From: Arthrobacter sp. FW306-07-I
Lineage (GTDB): Bacteria; Actinomycetota; Actinomycetes; Actinomycetales; Micrococcaceae
NCBI RefSeq assembly: GCF_021800405.1
Contig: NZ_CP084550.1
Location: 3,224,001 to 3,288,000 of the forward strand
Reading direction: 5' to 3'
Length of the DNA stretch: 64,000 bases
Below the pieces are notes generated by a model. That model did not search any database. It worked only from the letters and a program-made list of their open reading frames with translations, and was not told where the DNA came from. A program made the translations under genes and the position numbers. Below are positions 63,242 to 64,000 of the stretch, piece after piece (the stretch's first letter is position 1; each line of letters starts with the position of its first letter).

Positions 63242-64000
63242 TCAGGCTCCGGTAAGGGTGGTCCAGACGCCGATGCCTCCGGCCACGACCATGACGGCGG
63301 CAGTGAACCAGCCGAGCGTGGCGGCGAGCCGGCCGTTGGCGTAGTTGCCCATGATGGCTTTGTCCCGGGAGATGAGCATGGTGACCACCAGGAACGGGGC
63401 GGCCGCAATGCCGTTGACGGTGGCGCTGAAAACCAGGAGCCCGATGGGGTCGGCGGAGAAAAAGCTGATGAGGACGCCGGCAATGATTCCGACCCCCAGC
63501 AGCGTGTAGAACAACGGGGCACGCCGCGGGCTCAGGTCCAGGCCCCAGTCCTTGCCGAGCAGGCCGGTGAGTCCCGCTGCACCGGACGCGGCGAGTACTG
63601 GGACCCCCAGGATGCCGGTGCCGATGAATCCGGCGGCAAACAGGAACGTGGCGGCCGGCCCCACCACGGGCTCCAGGGCCTTGGCAACATCGGCCGCGGT
63701 GTTCACGTCCGTGCCGTCCTTGCCCAGGGTTGCCGCCGTGGCCGCCATGATTGAGAACATCACCAGGACGGAGAAGACCATGCCAATGAACACGTCGGCG
63801 CGGGCCTTCCGGAGGGTGTGGGCGGCGGCAGCCGCGTCCGGACGGTCCTTCAGTCCCACCGCCTCGTCACCGCCGTGCTCCTCGGCGCGCAATTCCTGGA
63901 CCCTGTGCGCACTCTGCCAGAAGAACAGGTAGGGCGAGATGGTGGTGCCCAGCACGGCGACGATCAGGCCGAGGTATTCGGGGGCGAAGCTGAACTTCAT
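63242..64000 (-). CDS. Nramp-family divalent metal transporter (5' end missing)
   Basis: The visible 252 residues are the C-terminal 60 percent of an Nramp protein of about 420 residues; the frame runs off the window. AVLGTTISPYLFFWQSA is the helix-6 region with metal-site residues, and LFAAGFIGTGILGVPVLAASGAAGL a later conserved helix. The N-terminal DPGN motif would lie outside. Likely manganese, iron or magnesium uptake. It ends 36 bases upstream of the menC start. Confidence 0.9.
   Translation of the reverse strand: MKFSFAPEYLGLIVAVLGTTISPYLFFWQSAHRVQELRAEEHGGDEAVGLKDRPDAAAAAHTLRKARADVFIGMVFSVLVMFSIMAATAATLGKDGTDVNTAADVAKALEPVVGPAATFLFAAGFIGTGILGVPVLAASGAAGLTGLLGKDWGLDLSPRRAPLFYTLLGVGIIAGVLISFFSADPIGLLVFSATVNGIAAAPFLVVTMLISRDKAIMGNYANGRLAATLGWFTAAVMVVAGGIGVWTTLTGA

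Overview
The window is a 64-kb piece of a high-GC Gram-positive chromosome. Protein content and codon use suggest a soil actinobacterium of the Micrococcaceae, most like Arthrobacter/Pseudarthrobacter. This is inferred from gene families (menaquinone genes, EfeUOB with a DtxR-type box, APS-reductase sulfate assimilation, Fur-katA, PucR-linked GABA genes) and could not be checked by database search. It carries about 57 real coding genes, one tRNA-Tyr, one intact IS481-type element, several intrinsic terminators and a striking set of intergenic palindromes.

Layout. 1-2.5 kb: 3' end of an Ala/Pro-linker surface protein, a CBS-domain protein, tRNA-Tyr, a small secreted protein and YajQ. 2.6-6.1 kb: the iron-uptake operon efeUOB behind a DtxR/IdeR-like box. 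6.2-13 kb: htpX, an MFS exporter, a Fur-type regulator with a near-perfect operator and katA, a DUF2461 protein and an amino-acid permease. 13-20.4 kb: aldehyde dehydrogenase with DUF779 and a GAF regulator, a ferredoxin-NADP reductase, topoisomerase IB, RarD. 20.4-24.9 kb: GABA/aminobutyraldehyde genes with a PucR regulator. 24.9-32 kb: CYTH-CHAD protein, MFS plus GntR pair, small membrane proteins and a catalase-like/SRPBCC fusion.

32-46.6 kb is a sulfur region: a second ferredoxin-NADP reductase, siroheme synthase CysG, an SsuABC-type transporter, the cysI-H-D-N operon and a CbiX-like chelatase, interrupted by rtcB and an unknown membrane protein. Together they import sulfonates or sulfate esters, activate sulfate (CysDN), reduce APS (CysH) and sulfite (CysI), and make the siroheme that CysI needs. 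Three of the promoters share one architecture, with the start codon six bases after the -10 box. 46.7-48.8 kb: TRIC channel, SUKH-fold protein, DUF559 nuclease-like protein. 49-63.2 kb: menaquinone genes (ispB-menJ-menG, menF, menD, menC) interleaved with a polar amino-acid ABC transporter, the IS element and a PhoX-type phosphatase. The window ends inside an Nramp transporter.

The most interesting signal is not a gene. At least twelve long imperfect palindromes lie in intergenic spaces, and by shared arm sequence most fall into four families (my labels PAL1-PAL4, with PAL5 a singleton). Each sits downstream of at least one gene and none lies between divergent genes. Two copies of PAL3 bracket the DUF559 nuclease-like gene, an arrangement resembling REP sequences around RAYT transposases. 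The IS element inserted exactly at the phoX stop codon, split that gene from its 3' palindrome, and carries a fold-back that would hide its transposase ribosome binding site.
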